64,000 nt of DNA from contig NZ_FQTV01000021.1 of NCBI RefSeq assembly GCF_900128905.1, positions 1 through 64,000 on the forward strand. The letters run 5' to 3'. The notes under the pieces are model-generated. The model was not told the origin of the DNA and ran no database searches. It saw only the letters and a program-made list of their open reading frames with translations. The DNA comes from Bacteroides luti. GTDB taxonomy: Bacteria; Bacteroidota; Bacteroidia; Bacteroidales; Bacteroidaceae. Below are positions 8,693 to 16,984 of the stretch, one piece after another (the stretch's first letter is position 1; every line of letters begins with the position of its first letter). The translations under genes were made by a program, and so were the position numbers.

Positions 8693-8770
8693 TCTTGTAC
8701 AAAAGAATACAATCTTCTGTACAAAACAATTAATTCTTTTGTACAGAAGAAATCAATCTTTTGTACAAGA
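8693..8770. repeat. 22 bp-period word array B, dyad-symmetric
   Basis: TGTACA occurs at 8696, 8718, 8740 and 8762, each exactly 22 bp apart; the fuller unit is close to TTGTACAAAAG with a weakly conserved AATCTT end. Units 1 and 4 are perfect 14 bp inverted copies (8693-8706, 8757-8770). Units 2 and 3 are perfect 12 bp inverted copies about the same centre (8731.5). Overall the two 39 bp halves pair at about 33 positions. It lies between the second permease and the TolC gene, 34 bp before the TolC start. It could be a cluster of operators or a long RNA hairpin within the operon. Confidence 0.75.
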
Positions 8771-8803
8771 ATAAAATGAAGTTCGGTTTAATAATTTAAA
8801 TGT

Positions 8804-10273
8804 ATGGTTTTAGTAGTAATATTAATCATTATTCTTTCTGCAATTTCCTGTGAGGCAAATGCGCAGAAACAGTTATCGCTTGATGATGCAATATCTCTGG
8901 CAAGAGTGCAAAGTGTGGATGCTGCGGTATCACTCAACGAGCTGAAAACTGCTTATTGGGAATATCGTACGCATAAAGCGGATATGCTTCCTGAGGTTAA
9001 CTTTTCCGGAACGCTTCCAGCTTACAACAAGAGCTACAGTTCTTATCAGGAAAGTGATGGGTCGTACACTTTTGTGCCCAACAATTATCTGGGACTTTCC
9101 GGGAAATTCTCCGTAGATCAGAATATATGGGTTACTGGCGGTAAACTTTCGCTTACTTCCTCTCTCGATTATCTGAAGCAATTGAGTTCCGGAGGTACAC
9201 ATCAATACATGAGTGTGCCTGTAGGCCTCACACTTACCCAGCCTATATTTAATGTGAACAACCTTAAATGGAAGAGAAAAATAGAACCGGTAAGATATGC
9301 TGAAGCTAAGGCTGCTTATATAGAGAGCACCGAGAAGGTAACAATGAAGACAATTACAGATTTCTTTGAGCTTATTCTGGCTCAGGAAAATCTGAAAATA
9401 GCCCGCCAGAATCTTCAGAATGCCGACAAGCTTTATGAGATTGCCAAAGCAAAAAGAACAATGGGACAGATATCGGAGAATGAGCTGTTGCAACTTAAGC
9501 TTGCAGCACTAAAATCTAAAGGAACTGTTACCGATATGGAAAGTAACCTGAATGCGAAAATGTTTCAGCTTCGTTCGTTTCTTGGTTTGAGCGAACAGGA
9601 TAATATAGAACCCGAAATTCCTTCTATTGTTCCGGTTATGCATGTCGACTATCAGTCTGTGCTTGAGAAGGCGCATGAAAATAATTCATTTGCGAAAAAC
9701 ATAAGAAGACGACAATTGGAAGCTGATTATAATGTGGCATCGGCTAAAGGTGCTTTGCGGAGCATTGACCTTTACGCTTCGGTAGGATATACGGGGTTGA
9801 ATAATAGTTTCAACTCTTCTTATCAGGATTTGATGAATAATCAGATTGTGTCGGTTGGTGTTAAGATTCCTATTCTCGATTGGGGGAAGCGTCGCGGCAA
9901 GGTTAAGGTGGCCGAAAGTAACAGAGAGGTAATTGAATCGAAGATTAAACAGGAACAGATGGATTTTAATCAGGATATCTTCTTGCTGGTTGAGCATTTC
10001 AATAATCAGGCCATGCAGCTCAATATTGCTGCTGAGGCCGATGACATAGCGCAACAAAGATACAAAACGTCAATAGAAACCTTCCTTATTGGCAAAATTA
10101 ATACACTCGACCTTAATGATGCGCAGACAAGTAAGGATGATGCCAAGCAAAAGCACATTTCCGAACTTTATAAGTACTGGTATTACTACTATCAGATTCG
10201 TAGTCTGACCTTATTCGATTTTCAAAAGAATAAAACTCTTGATGCAGAATTTGCTGAGATTGTGAAAAAATAA
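8804..10273 (+). CDS. TolC family outer membrane efflux protein
   Basis: 489 residues with a signal peptide (hydrophobic stretch to about residue 16, cleavage near CEANAQ). The mature part has two outer membrane efflux protein repeats, with long alpha-helical regions rich in Ala, Gln, Leu and Lys and short strands such as FSVDQNIWVTGGKLS and VSVGVKIPILDWGKRRGKV, as expected of the TolC barrel and tunnel. It completes the tripartite exporter that begins at 4109. The 22 bp array lies immediately upstream. Confidence 0.93.
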   Translation: MVLVVILIIILSAISCEANAQKQLSLDDAISLARVQSVDAAVSLNELKTAYWEYRTHKADMLPEVNFSGTLPAYNKSYSSYQESDGSYTFVPNNYLGLSGKFSVDQNIWVTGGKLSLTSSLDYLKQLSSGGTHQYMSVPVGLTLTQPIFNVNNLKWKRKIEPVRYAEAKAAYIESTEKVTMKTITDFFELILAQENLKIARQNLQNADKLYEIAKAKRTMGQISENELLQLKLAALKSKGTVTDMESNLNAKMFQLRSFLGLSEQDNIEPEIPSIVPVMHVDYQSVLEKAHENNSFAKNIRRRQLEADYNVASAKGALRSIDLYASVGYTGLNNSFNSSYQDLMNNQIVSVGVKIPILDWGKRRGKVKVAESNREVIESKIKQEQMDFNQDIFLLVEHFNNQAMQLNIAAEADDIAQQRYKTSIETFLIGKINTLDLNDAQTSKDDAKQKHISELYKYWYYYYQIRSLTLFDFQKNKTLDAEFAEIVKK

Positions 10274-10302
10274 TGATTATATTTGCAAAAACTCATTGAA
10301 AC

Positions 10303-11514
10303 ATGATTTTAATAATAGACGATGATCAGGCCGTTCGTTCTTCGCTGACTTTCCTTCTGAAAAGGGTAGGCTATGAAGCTGAAGCTGTTTCTAATCCGAA
10401 GGCTGCAATAGAAATAGTACGTTCTGTTGCTCCGGAACTGATACTTATGGATATGAATTTTTCTCTGACAACCACCGGAGAAGAAGGATTGATTTTACTT
10501 AAACAAGTAAAGATATTCTGTCCGGATGTTCCCGTAATACTGATGACCGCCTGGGGCTCTATTGCTCTGGCTGTTCAGGGAATGCAGACTGGGGCTTTCG
10601 ATTTCATAACCAAGCCATGGAACAATGAAATGCTGCTGAAGTCCATCCGCACTGCTCTCGATCTATACGCCCAGAAACAAGAAGTGCCTCAGGTAATGAA
10701 CCGTACGGAGATGGATGGCAAATTCCGCTTTGATAAAATCATTGGTAAATCGCCTGCATTAATGGGGGTGCTTAATACCGTGAGCCGTATAGCCCGCACA
10801 AATGCATCTGTACTTATAACCGGCGAGAGTGGCACGGGAAAGGAACTTATTGCTGAGGCTATTCACATGAATAGTACCCGTGCAAAGGAACCGTTTGTCA
10901 AGGTCAATCTGGGAGGGATATCTCAAAGCTTGTTCGAAAGTGAGATGTTTGGCCACAAGAAGGGGGCATTTACAGATGCTTCATCGGATAGAACCGGACG
11001 CTTTGAAATGGCAAATAAGGGAACTATCTTCTTAGACGAAATAGGAGATCTGGATATGTCATGTCAGGTAAAGCTTTTGCGTGTTTTGCAGGACCAAACG
11101 TTTGAGGTGCTTGGCGATAGCCGTCCGCGCAAAGTAGATGTGCGTGTGGTTAGTGCCACGAATTGCGATCTGCGTAGTATGGTTGGCGAACGCACTTTCC
11201 GGGAAGACCTTTTCTATCGTATAAATCTCATTACTGTGCACCTGCCTTCTTTGAGAGAAAGGAAGGATGATATACCTTTGCTTGCCCGACATTTTGCCGA
11301 TCAGCAAGCAAAACAGAATTTTATGGCTCCGGTTAAATTTTCCTCGGAAGCTCTTTCTTTTTTACAATCGCTTCCATATCCGGGAAATATCCGTGAGTTG
11401 AAGAATCTGGTAGAACGCACTATTCTTGTTAGCGGAAAGGAAGTGCTCGAAGCGTCCGACTTTGAAGGTCAGTATCAGCGGCGAGATGATCTGAAATCTG
11501 TAATTAAGCCCTGA
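10303..11514 (+). CDS. NtrC-type response regulator, truncated before its HTH
   Basis: 403 residues: a receiver domain (IIDDDQAVRSS acidic cluster, phospho-acceptor Asp in LILMDMNF near residue 50, Lys in FITKPW) and a sigma-54-interacting AAA+ domain (Walker A GESGTGKE, the GAFTDA form of the GAFTGA loop, Walker B FLDEIGD, and a FYRINLITVHLPSLRERKDDI segment). The frame stops at TGA 11512-11514 just where a Fis-type HTH should begin; that HTH continues in the same frame from the next codon. A TATATTTG box sits at 10278-10285. As written the protein could activate sigma-54 but could not bind DNA specifically. A point mutation or a sequencing error are both possible. Confidence 0.9.
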   Translation: MILIIDDDQAVRSSLTFLLKRVGYEAEAVSNPKAAIEIVRSVAPELILMDMNFSLTTTGEEGLILLKQVKIFCPDVPVILMTAWGSIALAVQGMQTGAFDFITKPWNNEMLLKSIRTALDLYAQKQEVPQVMNRTEMDGKFRFDKIIGKSPALMGVLNTVSRIARTNASVLITGESGTGKELIAEAIHMNSTRAKEPFVKVNLGGISQSLFESEMFGHKKGAFTDASSDRTGRFEMANKGTIFLDEIGDLDMSCQVKLLRVLQDQTFEVLGDSRPRKVDVRVVSATNCDLRSMVGERTFREDLFYRINLITVHLPSLRERKDDIPLLARHFADQQAKQNFMAPVKFSSEALSFLQSLPYPGNIRELKNLVERTILVSGKEVLEASDFEGQYQRRDDLKSVIKP

Positions 11515-11658
11515 ATGACATTGGATGAAATAGAAAAACATACTATTCTTCAGGCTCTCGATTTACAGAACGGTAATATTTCTCAGGTAGCTTTGTCGTT
11601 AGGAATAAGCAGGGCGGCTCTTTATCGCCGACTGGAAAAATATGGAATAAATTATTAG
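11515..11658 (+). pseudogene. Fis-type HTH domain split from the response regulator
   Basis: 47 codons, M-T-L-D-E-I-E-K-H onward, in the same frame as the regulator and directly after its TGA (TGAATG). The peptide has the C-terminal HTH signature of NtrC-family proteins (GNISQVALSLGIS, then ALYRRLEKYGI). It stops 6 bp before the kinase gene. It could be made by reinitiation at the ATG touching the stop, but it is more simply read as the detached tail of a 451-residue regulator. Confidence 0.85.
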
Positions 11659-11664
11659 CTGGGT

Positions 11665-12963
11665 ATGAAAGTTAAAAGCCTCTTCTGGATATTTGCATTT
11701 TTACTGCTGGTTATTCTTTCTTTGCTGACAAGTATTGTTGTTCAGAAAGAATCGTGGATGTTCTATCTGGTAGAAGGTCTTATTGTGGTTGCTATATTTC
11801 TACTGATTGTTTTCTATAAAAAAATAGTAAAGCCTCTCAATACTATTGGCAATGGTATGGATTTGCTTAGAGAGCAGGACTTTAGTTCACGCCTTAGTCC
11901 GGTGGGGCAATATGAAGCGGACAGGGTAGTGAATATCTTTAACCGTATGATGGAGCAGTTGAAGAATGAACGTATTCGTCTTAGAGAGCAAAATAATTTT
12001 CTGGATTTGCTTATTAAAGCTTCTCCGATGGGAGTGATAATCCTCAATTTTGATGAAAAAATAACATCTCTGAATCCGGCAGCTATAAAAGTTCTTGGTA
12101 TCCATTCAGTGGAAGAGGTCGCTAATAAAAAGCTTCAGGATATTGATTCACTATTGGCTGAAGAACTGGCTACATTATCTTTTAATGATATACGCACTGT
12201 GCAGCTGAATGACTCGAATATATACAAATGTACTTACTCTTCTTTTATTGATCAGGGATTTCAGCATCCTTTTATATTGATTGAAAGTCTGACCGACGAG
12301 GTGATGAAGGCCGAGAAGAAGGCTTATGAGAAAGTTATTCGTATGATTGCTCATGAAGTGAATAACACAACCGCCGGTATTACTTCTACATTAGACACTG
12401 TAGAATCTACCTTGACCGAAGTTGAGAATACAGAAGATATTCGTGAAGTGATGCGGGTATGTATTGACAGATGCTTTAGCATGAGCCGTTTTATAACAAA
12501 CTTTGCTGATGTAGTAAAGATACCCGAACCCGATTTACGCAGACAGGATTTGAATACGCTGGTTAATTCCTGCAAGATGTTCATGGAAAACATTTGCCAT
12601 GATCGTGATATCTCTATCACTCTTCGTCTTTCAGAGAACCTGAATGAGGTTATGGTGGATGCTAGTCTGTTTGAACAAGTGATGGTCAACATCATTAAAA
12701 ACTCGGCTGAGAGCATTGAAAGTCAGGGTGAAATTATAATAACTACAACCAATAACCCGATATGCCTGGAAGTAGCTGATAACGGGAAAGGCATTAACAA
12801 AGAAACTGCTGCAAAACTATTTAGCCCTTTCTTTTCAACCAAGCCTGAAGGGCAGGGAATAGGCTTGATATTTATTCGTGAGGTGCTCCTTAAACATGGT
12901 TGCACTTTTTCATTACGAACTTATGATGACGGATTAACCCGTTTCCGTATTTTATTTGAGTAA
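11665..12963 (+). CDS. Sensor histidine kinase (NtrB-like)
   Basis: 432 residues: two closely spaced N-terminal membrane helices (about 4-24 and 31-52) with almost no periplasmic part, a HAMP-like linker, a PAS domain (about 115-205), phospho-acceptor His in MIAHEVNN (near residue 229), N-box NIIKNSAESI, G1 VADNGKGI and G2 GQGIGL. The lack of a periplasmic sensor suggests it senses inside the cell or in the membrane. It follows the regulator with 6 bp between and is the last gene of the exporter cluster. It probably controls the exporter through the sigma-54-type promoter at 4056; this is inference. Confidence 0.93.
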   Translation: MKVKSLFWIFAFLLLVILSLLTSIVVQKESWMFYLVEGLIVVAIFLLIVFYKKIVKPLNTIGNGMDLLREQDFSSRLSPVGQYEADRVVNIFNRMMEQLKNERIRLREQNNFLDLLIKASPMGVIILNFDEKITSLNPAAIKVLGIHSVEEVANKKLQDIDSLLAEELATLSFNDIRTVQLNDSNIYKCTYSSFIDQGFQHPFILIESLTDEVMKAEKKAYEKVIRMIAHEVNNTTAGITSTLDTVESTLTEVENTEDIREVMRVCIDRCFSMSRFITNFADVVKIPEPDLRRQDLNTLVNSCKMFMENICHDRDISITLRLSENLNEVMVDASLFEQVMVNIIKNSAESIESQGEIIITTTNNPICLEVADNGKGINKETAAKLFSPFFSTKPEGQGIGLIFIREVLLKHGCTFSLRTYDDGLTRFRILFE

Positions 12964-12983
12964 ATCCGTTATCGTAGATAAGC

Positions 12984-13025
12984 AAAAAAAGAGGCTAACA
13001 CTAATAAGGTAGCCTCTTTCTTTTT
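12984..13025. terminator. Bidirectional intrinsic terminator
   Basis: Stem GAGGCTA (12991-12997) pairs with TAGCCTC (13010-13016), with A7 on the left and a T-rich run on the right. It serves the kinase gene on the plus strand and the RNase G gene on the minus strand, whose stop overlaps the right edge. Confidence 0.85.
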
Positions 13026-14598
13026 ATTTAATTTCGATTTCTTCCTGCATATCAATCTCCTCGCCATTTGAATCATAGAATTTGTATTCCAGAAAGGCCA
13101 GTTTCTGATTAGGGATAATCTTAATTCCAAATCCGTATTTTATTTGCCATTTATGTTTTAAGGAGATAAATCCTTGATTTACATAGGCTGTAATATACGG
13201 GTGGATGTGAAGTGTGAATTTCTTTACCTTTAATTTATTTACCAGGTAATCAATTTTATTCTCTAAAGAATCTGTAAACAGAATGGAAGGCTTAATAGTT
13301 CCCTTCCCAAAACAGGCTGGGCAAATTTCACTTGTATTTACATCCATGGCCGGACGAACTCGTTGACGGGTTATTTGCATCAGCCCGAACTTACTAAGTG
13401 GTAAAATGTTATGCTTGGCTCTGTCGAGCTGCATATTTGCACACATCCTTTCGTAAAGTTTCTGTCTGTTTTCTGCCTCATTCATATCTATAAAGTCGAT
13501 AACAATAATTCCTCCCATATCACGGAGACGGAGTTGTCTTGCTATCTCATCGGCTGCACCCAGGTTTACTTCTAAAGCATTTCCTTCCTGGCTATTTGTG
13601 CCTTTAGCACGGTTACCACTATTAACATCAACCACATGAAGGGCTTCAGTATGTTCGATAATAAGGTATGCGCCACTTTTATAAGATATGGTTTTCCCAA
13701 ATGATGATTTAATCTGTTTGGTAATGCCGAAATTGTCATAAATAGGAAGTTGTCCTTTGTACAACTTTACAATTTCGGTTCTCTCTGGGGCAATGAGGGT
13801 AACATAATCCTTTACTTCTTCAAAAACATCTTTGTCATTGATATAAATGTTTTCGTAAGAAGGGTTAAACAAATCACGCAACAATGCAACAGTTCGGCTG
13901 GTTTCCTCGTAAACGAGAGTTGGAAACTTGGTAGCCTTCTGAACTTTAGTTATGCTTTCTTCCCAATGTTTTAAAAGAACTTTAAGTTCTCCATCAAGCT
14001 CTGCCACTCTTTTACCTTCAGCTACCGTACGAACAATTACACCAAAGTTTTTTGGCTTTATGCTCTGTAAAAGCTGTTTCAGGCGGGCACGTTCTTCGCT
14101 TGATTTAATTTTTTGTGATACAGAAACCTTATCATTAAAGGGGATAAGCACTAAATATCTTCCTGCAAAGGAAATCTCGGCTGTCAATCTTGGCCCTTTA
14201 GTAGAAATTGGTTCCTTTACAATTTGAACAACAATTTCCTGTCCTACTTTTAGTGTATTAGAGATTGTTCCCTCTTTTTCAATATCAGGAAGGATAGTTG
14301 CCTTTGTAATGGGATTAAGCTTCTTTCTGTCGCTTAACGTTTGTTTAACGTACTTTTGTAGAGAATTAAATTGAGGACCTAAATCTAAATAATGAAGAAA
14401 AGCATCTTTTTCGTAACCTACATCCACGAAGCAAGCATTTAAACCGGGCATTAATTTCTTTACGCGGCCTAAATACATATTTCCCACGGAGAAAGAAAGA
14501 TTTCTTCCTTCACTTTGAAGTTCCACTAAACTCTTGTTCTCAAGAAGTGCAATGGAAATTTCTTTGGGTTGTACGTCTACTACCAGTTCGCTTGTCAC
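13024..14598 (-). CDS. rng: Ribonuclease G/E family endoribonuclease
   Basis: 524 residues from the GTG at 14598 (V/M-T-S-E-L-V-V-D-V). An ATG at 14640 adds 14 unconserved residues, and 524 is the length I expect of Bacteroides orthologues. An S1-like RNA-binding region (about 35-125, VGNMYLGRVKKLMPGLNACFVD) precedes the RNase H-like catalytic part with the metal-binding aspartates in VVDVNSGNR and IIVIDFIDM, and the zinc-link motif CPAC. It lacks the long degradosome scaffold of RNase E, so RNase G is the better name. It processes rRNA and mRNA 5' ends. Confidence 0.93.
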   Translation of the reverse strand: MTSELVVDVQPKEISIALLENKSLVELQSEGRNLSFSVGNMYLGRVKKLMPGLNACFVDVGYEKDAFLHYLDLGPQFNSLQKYVKQTLSDRKKLNPITKATILPDIEKEGTISNTLKVGQEIVVQIVKEPISTKGPRLTAEISFAGRYLVLIPFNDKVSVSQKIKSSEERARLKQLLQSIKPKNFGVIVRTVAEGKRVAELDGELKVLLKHWEESITKVQKATKFPTLVYEETSRTVALLRDLFNPSYENIYINDKDVFEEVKDYVTLIAPERTEIVKLYKGQLPIYDNFGITKQIKSSFGKTISYKSGAYLIIEHTEALHVVDVNSGNRAKGTNSQEGNALEVNLGAADEIARQLRLRDMGGIIVIDFIDMNEAENRQKLYERMCANMQLDRAKHNILPLSKFGLMQITRQRVRPAMDVNTSEICPACFGKGTIKPSILFTDSLENKIDYLVNKLKVKKFTLHIHPYITAYVNQGFISLKHKWQIKYGFGIKIIPNQKLAFLEYKFYDSNGEEIDMQEEIEIK

Positions 14599-14672
14599 AA
14601 TATGTTTCTTTATTAATTTAAGTGATGAACAGTAAAACATAGTTTATTGTTCATTGAAGTTCCTCTTTACAC

Positions 14673-14716
14673 AAAGAACAAACTTCAAGACATTTGTCTT
14701 TACAAGTTTGTTCTTT
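14673..14716. other. 13 bp stem-loop between the bS22-like gene and rng
   Basis: AAAGAACAAACTT (14673-14685) pairs perfectly with AAGTTTGTTCTTT (14704-14716) around an 18 nt loop that can pair further. On the minus strand there is no T-run, so it may be an RNA processing or attenuation hairpin between two translation-related genes rather than a full terminator. Confidence 0.5.
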
Positions 14717-14740
14717 ATTTTCTGTCATTCAGACTAAAAA

Positions 14741-14833
14741 TTATTTCTTGCTTTTATGTCTGTTCTTTCTTAGTCTTTTTTTACGCTTGTGAGTAGACAT
14801 TTTATGTCTTTTTTTCTTCTTTCCGCTTGGCAT
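14741..14833 (-). CDS. bS22-like small ribosomal protein (AURKAIP1/COX24 domain)
   Basis: 30 residues starting MPSGKKKKRHKM and rich in Lys, Arg and His. This is the tiny AURKAIP1/COX24-type protein found throughout Bacteroidetes next to HU and rng; a related protein is the mycobacterial small-subunit protein bS22. Start ATG at 14833, stop TAA at 14743-14741. It lies 34 bp after the HU gene on the same strand. That it is a ribosome component here is known from the family, not shown by the sequence. Confidence 0.8.
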   Translation of the reverse strand: MPSGKKKKRHKMSTHKRKKRLRKNRHKSKK

Positions 14834-14867
14834 AGCTTCAAAATTTTATGGTTAATACTCTTGTTAA

Positions 14868-15143
14868 TTATTTCTTTACTGCAATAGTAAATGTCTTTGC
14901 AGGTTTAAACGACGGAATGTTGTGCTCCGGAATAATGATAGTTGTATTCTTTGAAATATTACGAGCTGTTTTTTGTGCTCTTTTCTTAACTACAAAACTA
15001 CCAAAACCACGCAAATAAACGTTATCCTCATTTGATAAGGAATCTTTTACTGTATCCATGAATGCTTCTACTGTTGTAAGCACTGTAGTTTTATCAATTC
15101 CTGTGTTTTTAGCAATCTCGTTTACAATATCTGCTTTTGTCAT
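14868..15143 (-). CDS. HU/IHF family DNA-binding protein
   Basis: 91 residues, the standard length of the DNABII family. It begins MTKADIVNEIAKNTGIDKTTV (helical dimer part) and has the conserved VYLRGFGSFVVKKR core and a beta-arm ending near residue 80 in IPSFKPAKTF. It bends DNA and organises the nucleoid as a dimer. It heads the minus-strand group HU, bS22-like, rng and is divergent from mutY. Confidence 0.93.
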   Translation of the reverse strand: MTKADIVNEIAKNTGIDKTTVLTTVEAFMDTVKDSLSNEDNVYLRGFGSFVVKKRAQKTARNISKNTTIIIPEHNIPSFKPAKTFTIAVKK

Positions 15144-15251
15144 TTTTAAAAAAATCTATGTTATACGTACTTCTAATTTTTTGGAATGCAAATATATAGC
15201 TTTTTAGGTTCTCAAAAAAATATATGCTTAAGATTTTTATAAAAAAGTAGG

Positions 15252-15279
15252 TTGTTTACCGTTTATTGCTTTACTTTTG
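15252..15279 (+). promoter_or_regulatory. Promoter of mutY
   Basis: TTG (15252-15254), 17 bp, TACTTTTG (15272-15279). The -7 box covers the upstream TTG that could be read as a start at 15277, so translation must begin at the ATG at 15307. Confidence 0.65.
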
Positions 15280-15306
15280 CGAAAATGGCGTTATTTCGAT
15301 TTAAAA

Positions 15307-16347
15307 ATGGACAAATTTAGCGATAAAATTATAGATTGGTACGAAGCTAATAAGCGAATATTACCTTGGCGGGAAACATCGGATCCTTATCTGATTTGGA
15401 TTTCAGAAATTATACTGCAACAGACTCGTGTTGCTCAGGGGTATGATTATTTTCTGAGGTTTGTGGAAAGATTTCCAACAGTAAAATCATTGGCTGAAGC
15501 TGATGAAGATGAAGTCTTGAAATACTGGCAAGGTTTGGGATATTATTCTCGTGCACGCAACTTACATGCAGCTGCAAAAAGTATCAAAGGAGATTTTCCT
15601 GATACTTATTCTGATATTTTGGCTCTTAAGGGTGTAGGAGAGTACACGGCTGCAGCAATCTGCTCTTTTGCTTACAATTTACCTTATGCTGTTGTGGATG
15701 GAAATGTATACCGGGTATTGTCTCGTTATCTGGGTATTCAGACTCCTATAGATTCAACTGAAGGGAAAAAGTTGTTTGCTTCTTTGGCGGGTGAGCTTCT
15801 TGATAAATCAAAACCTGGAATTTATAATCAGGCTATAATGGATTTCGGTGCATTGCAATGTACTCCGGCTTCTCCGGGATGTTTATCTTGTCCGCTAGCC
15901 GACTCTTGTTTGGCTTTAAAGGATAATCTGGTAAACATCTTGCCAGTGAAACAAAACAAAACGAAGACAACCAACAGGTATTTTAATTATTTATATGTAC
16001 GCATGGGCGCGTATACCTTTTTAAATAAGCGAAGTGAAAATGATATTTGGAAGAATTTGTTTGAATTTCCATTAGTTGAATCAAACAAGTCACTCGGTGA
16101 GGAAGAGTTGTTTGCCTTACCGGAATTTCAGCAGTTATTCGCTCCGAATGAGAAACCGGTTATTCGTTGTTTAAGCAAGAATGTAAAACATGTACTTTCT
16201 CACAGAGTAATTTACACTAATTTTTATGAAGTTATTTTACCAGATAATTCAACTTCTTTTTCTTCATATCTAAAGGTTTTAATAGCAGATATTGACAAGT
16301 ATGCAGTCTCTCGTTTGATACACAGCTTCTTAGAGAAATATTTATAA
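15307..16347 (+). CDS. mutY: A/G-specific adenine glycosylase
   Basis: 346 residues from the ATG at 15307. It removes adenine mispaired with 8-oxoguanine. It shows the catalytic glutamate in ILQQTR, the helix-hairpin-helix LKGVGEYTAAAI followed by the catalytic aspartate in VVDGNVYRVLSRY, the 4Fe-4S ligands C-T-P-A-S-P-G-C-L-S-C-P-L-A-D-S-C (near 195-212) and a NUDIX-like C-terminal domain. It stands first in the Bacteroidetes-typical series mutY, ssb, gldE, gldD, phosphopantetheinyl transferase. Confidence 0.95.
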   Translation: MDKFSDKIIDWYEANKRILPWRETSDPYLIWISEIILQQTRVAQGYDYFLRFVERFPTVKSLAEADEDEVLKYWQGLGYYSRARNLHAAAKSIKGDFPDTYSDILALKGVGEYTAAAICSFAYNLPYAVVDGNVYRVLSRYLGIQTPIDSTEGKKLFASLAGELLDKSKPGIYNQAIMDFGALQCTPASPGCLSCPLADSCLALKDNLVNILPVKQNKTKTTNRYFNYLYVRMGAYTFLNKRSENDIWKNLFEFPLVESNKSLGEEELFALPEFQQLFAPNEKPVIRCLSKNVKHVLSHRVIYTNFYEVILPDNSTSFSSYLKVLIADIDKYAVSRLIHSFLEKYL

Positions 16348-16435
16348 ATTAATTACTTAATACTTGCTTAATGTTGTATTTCTGATTATTTTTGAAGGCA
16401 AAATAATTAATATATAAATAAAACAACTAATTTTT

Positions 16436-16873
16436 ATGTCTGTAAATAAAGTGATATTGATTGGAAATGTTGGGAAAGATCCTGATGTTAGATACCTGGA
16501 TAGTGGCGTAGCAGTAGCAAACTTTACATTGGCAACTTCAGATAAAGGATATACTTTGGCCAATGGCACACAAGTTCCTGAAAGAACTGAATGGCATAAT
16601 ATTGTTTTATGGAGAGGATTGGCTGAAGTAGCCGAAAAATATGTTCATAAAGGTGATAAATTATATATTGAAGGGAAAATAAGAACTCGTTCTTATGACG
16701 ATCCAAGTGGAGCAAAACGTTATATTACCGAGATTTTTGCAGATGCTATGGAAATGCTTACTCCAAAGGGAGGCAATCAGCCTTATGCACCTCAGCAGGC
16801 ACAGCCTCAGAGTGCACCGGTGCAATCTCAGCCTGTTTCCCAGGATAATTCAACAGATGATTTACCCTTTTAA
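16436..16873 (+). CDS. ssb: Single-stranded DNA-binding protein
   Basis: 145 residues. An OB-fold N-terminal domain (MSVNKVILIGNVGKDPDVRY, then WHNIVLWRGLAEVAEKYVHKGDKLYIEGK) is followed by a Gln/Pro-rich flexible linker and the acidic, Phe-ending tail DDLPF that binds SSB partner proteins. The length is normal. It follows mutY by 88 bp, and a long hairpin separates it from gldE. Confidence 0.96.
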   Translation: MSVNKVILIGNVGKDPDVRYLDSGVAVANFTLATSDKGYTLANGTQVPERTEWHNIVLWRGLAEVAEKYVHKGDKLYIEGKIRTRSYDDPSGAKRYITEIFADAMEMLTPKGGNQPYAPQQAQPQSAPVQSQPVSQDNSTDDLPF

Positions 16874-16878
16874 TTGAG

Positions 16879-16954
16879 GAATTATGAATTGTGTAATATG
16901 AATCAGATAGTGCATGCTATCTGCTTCATATTGCATAAATTATATTCATAATTC
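16879..16954. repeat. 76 bp imperfect hairpin between ssb and gldE
   Basis: A long inverted repeat: GAATTATGAA at the left end pairs with TTCATAATTC at the right, and an inner AATATGAATCAGATAG pairs with CTATCTGCTTCATATT around the 6 nt loop TGCATG. It starts 5 bp after the ssb stop. It may act as a terminator-like or processing structure, or be a remnant of a small palindromic element. No T-run follows. Confidence 0.6.
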
Positions 16955-16984
16955 GAACAAGATGTCTAACTAAAATTAAATTCT

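Noticed and set aside
8693..8770. CRISPR-like regular repeats
   Set aside because: The repeated words are only about 8-12 bp and the period 22 bp, far below CRISPR repeat plus spacer lengths, and no cas genes are present.
8930..9493. Long antisense frame within the TolC gene
   Set aside because: Overlaps a well-supported gene completely and has no recognisable domain; typical shadow frame, as are many others in the window.
11512..11514. Selenocysteine readthrough at TGA
   Set aside because: The position is a linker before an HTH, not a redox site, and no stem-loop of the needed kind is evident.
14598..14640. ATG start for RNase G at 14640
   Set aside because: Adds 14 unconserved residues; the GTG at 14598 gives the expected 524-residue protein.
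15277..15306. TTG start for MutY at 15277
   Set aside because: It lies within the -7 promoter box; the ATG at 15307 is right.
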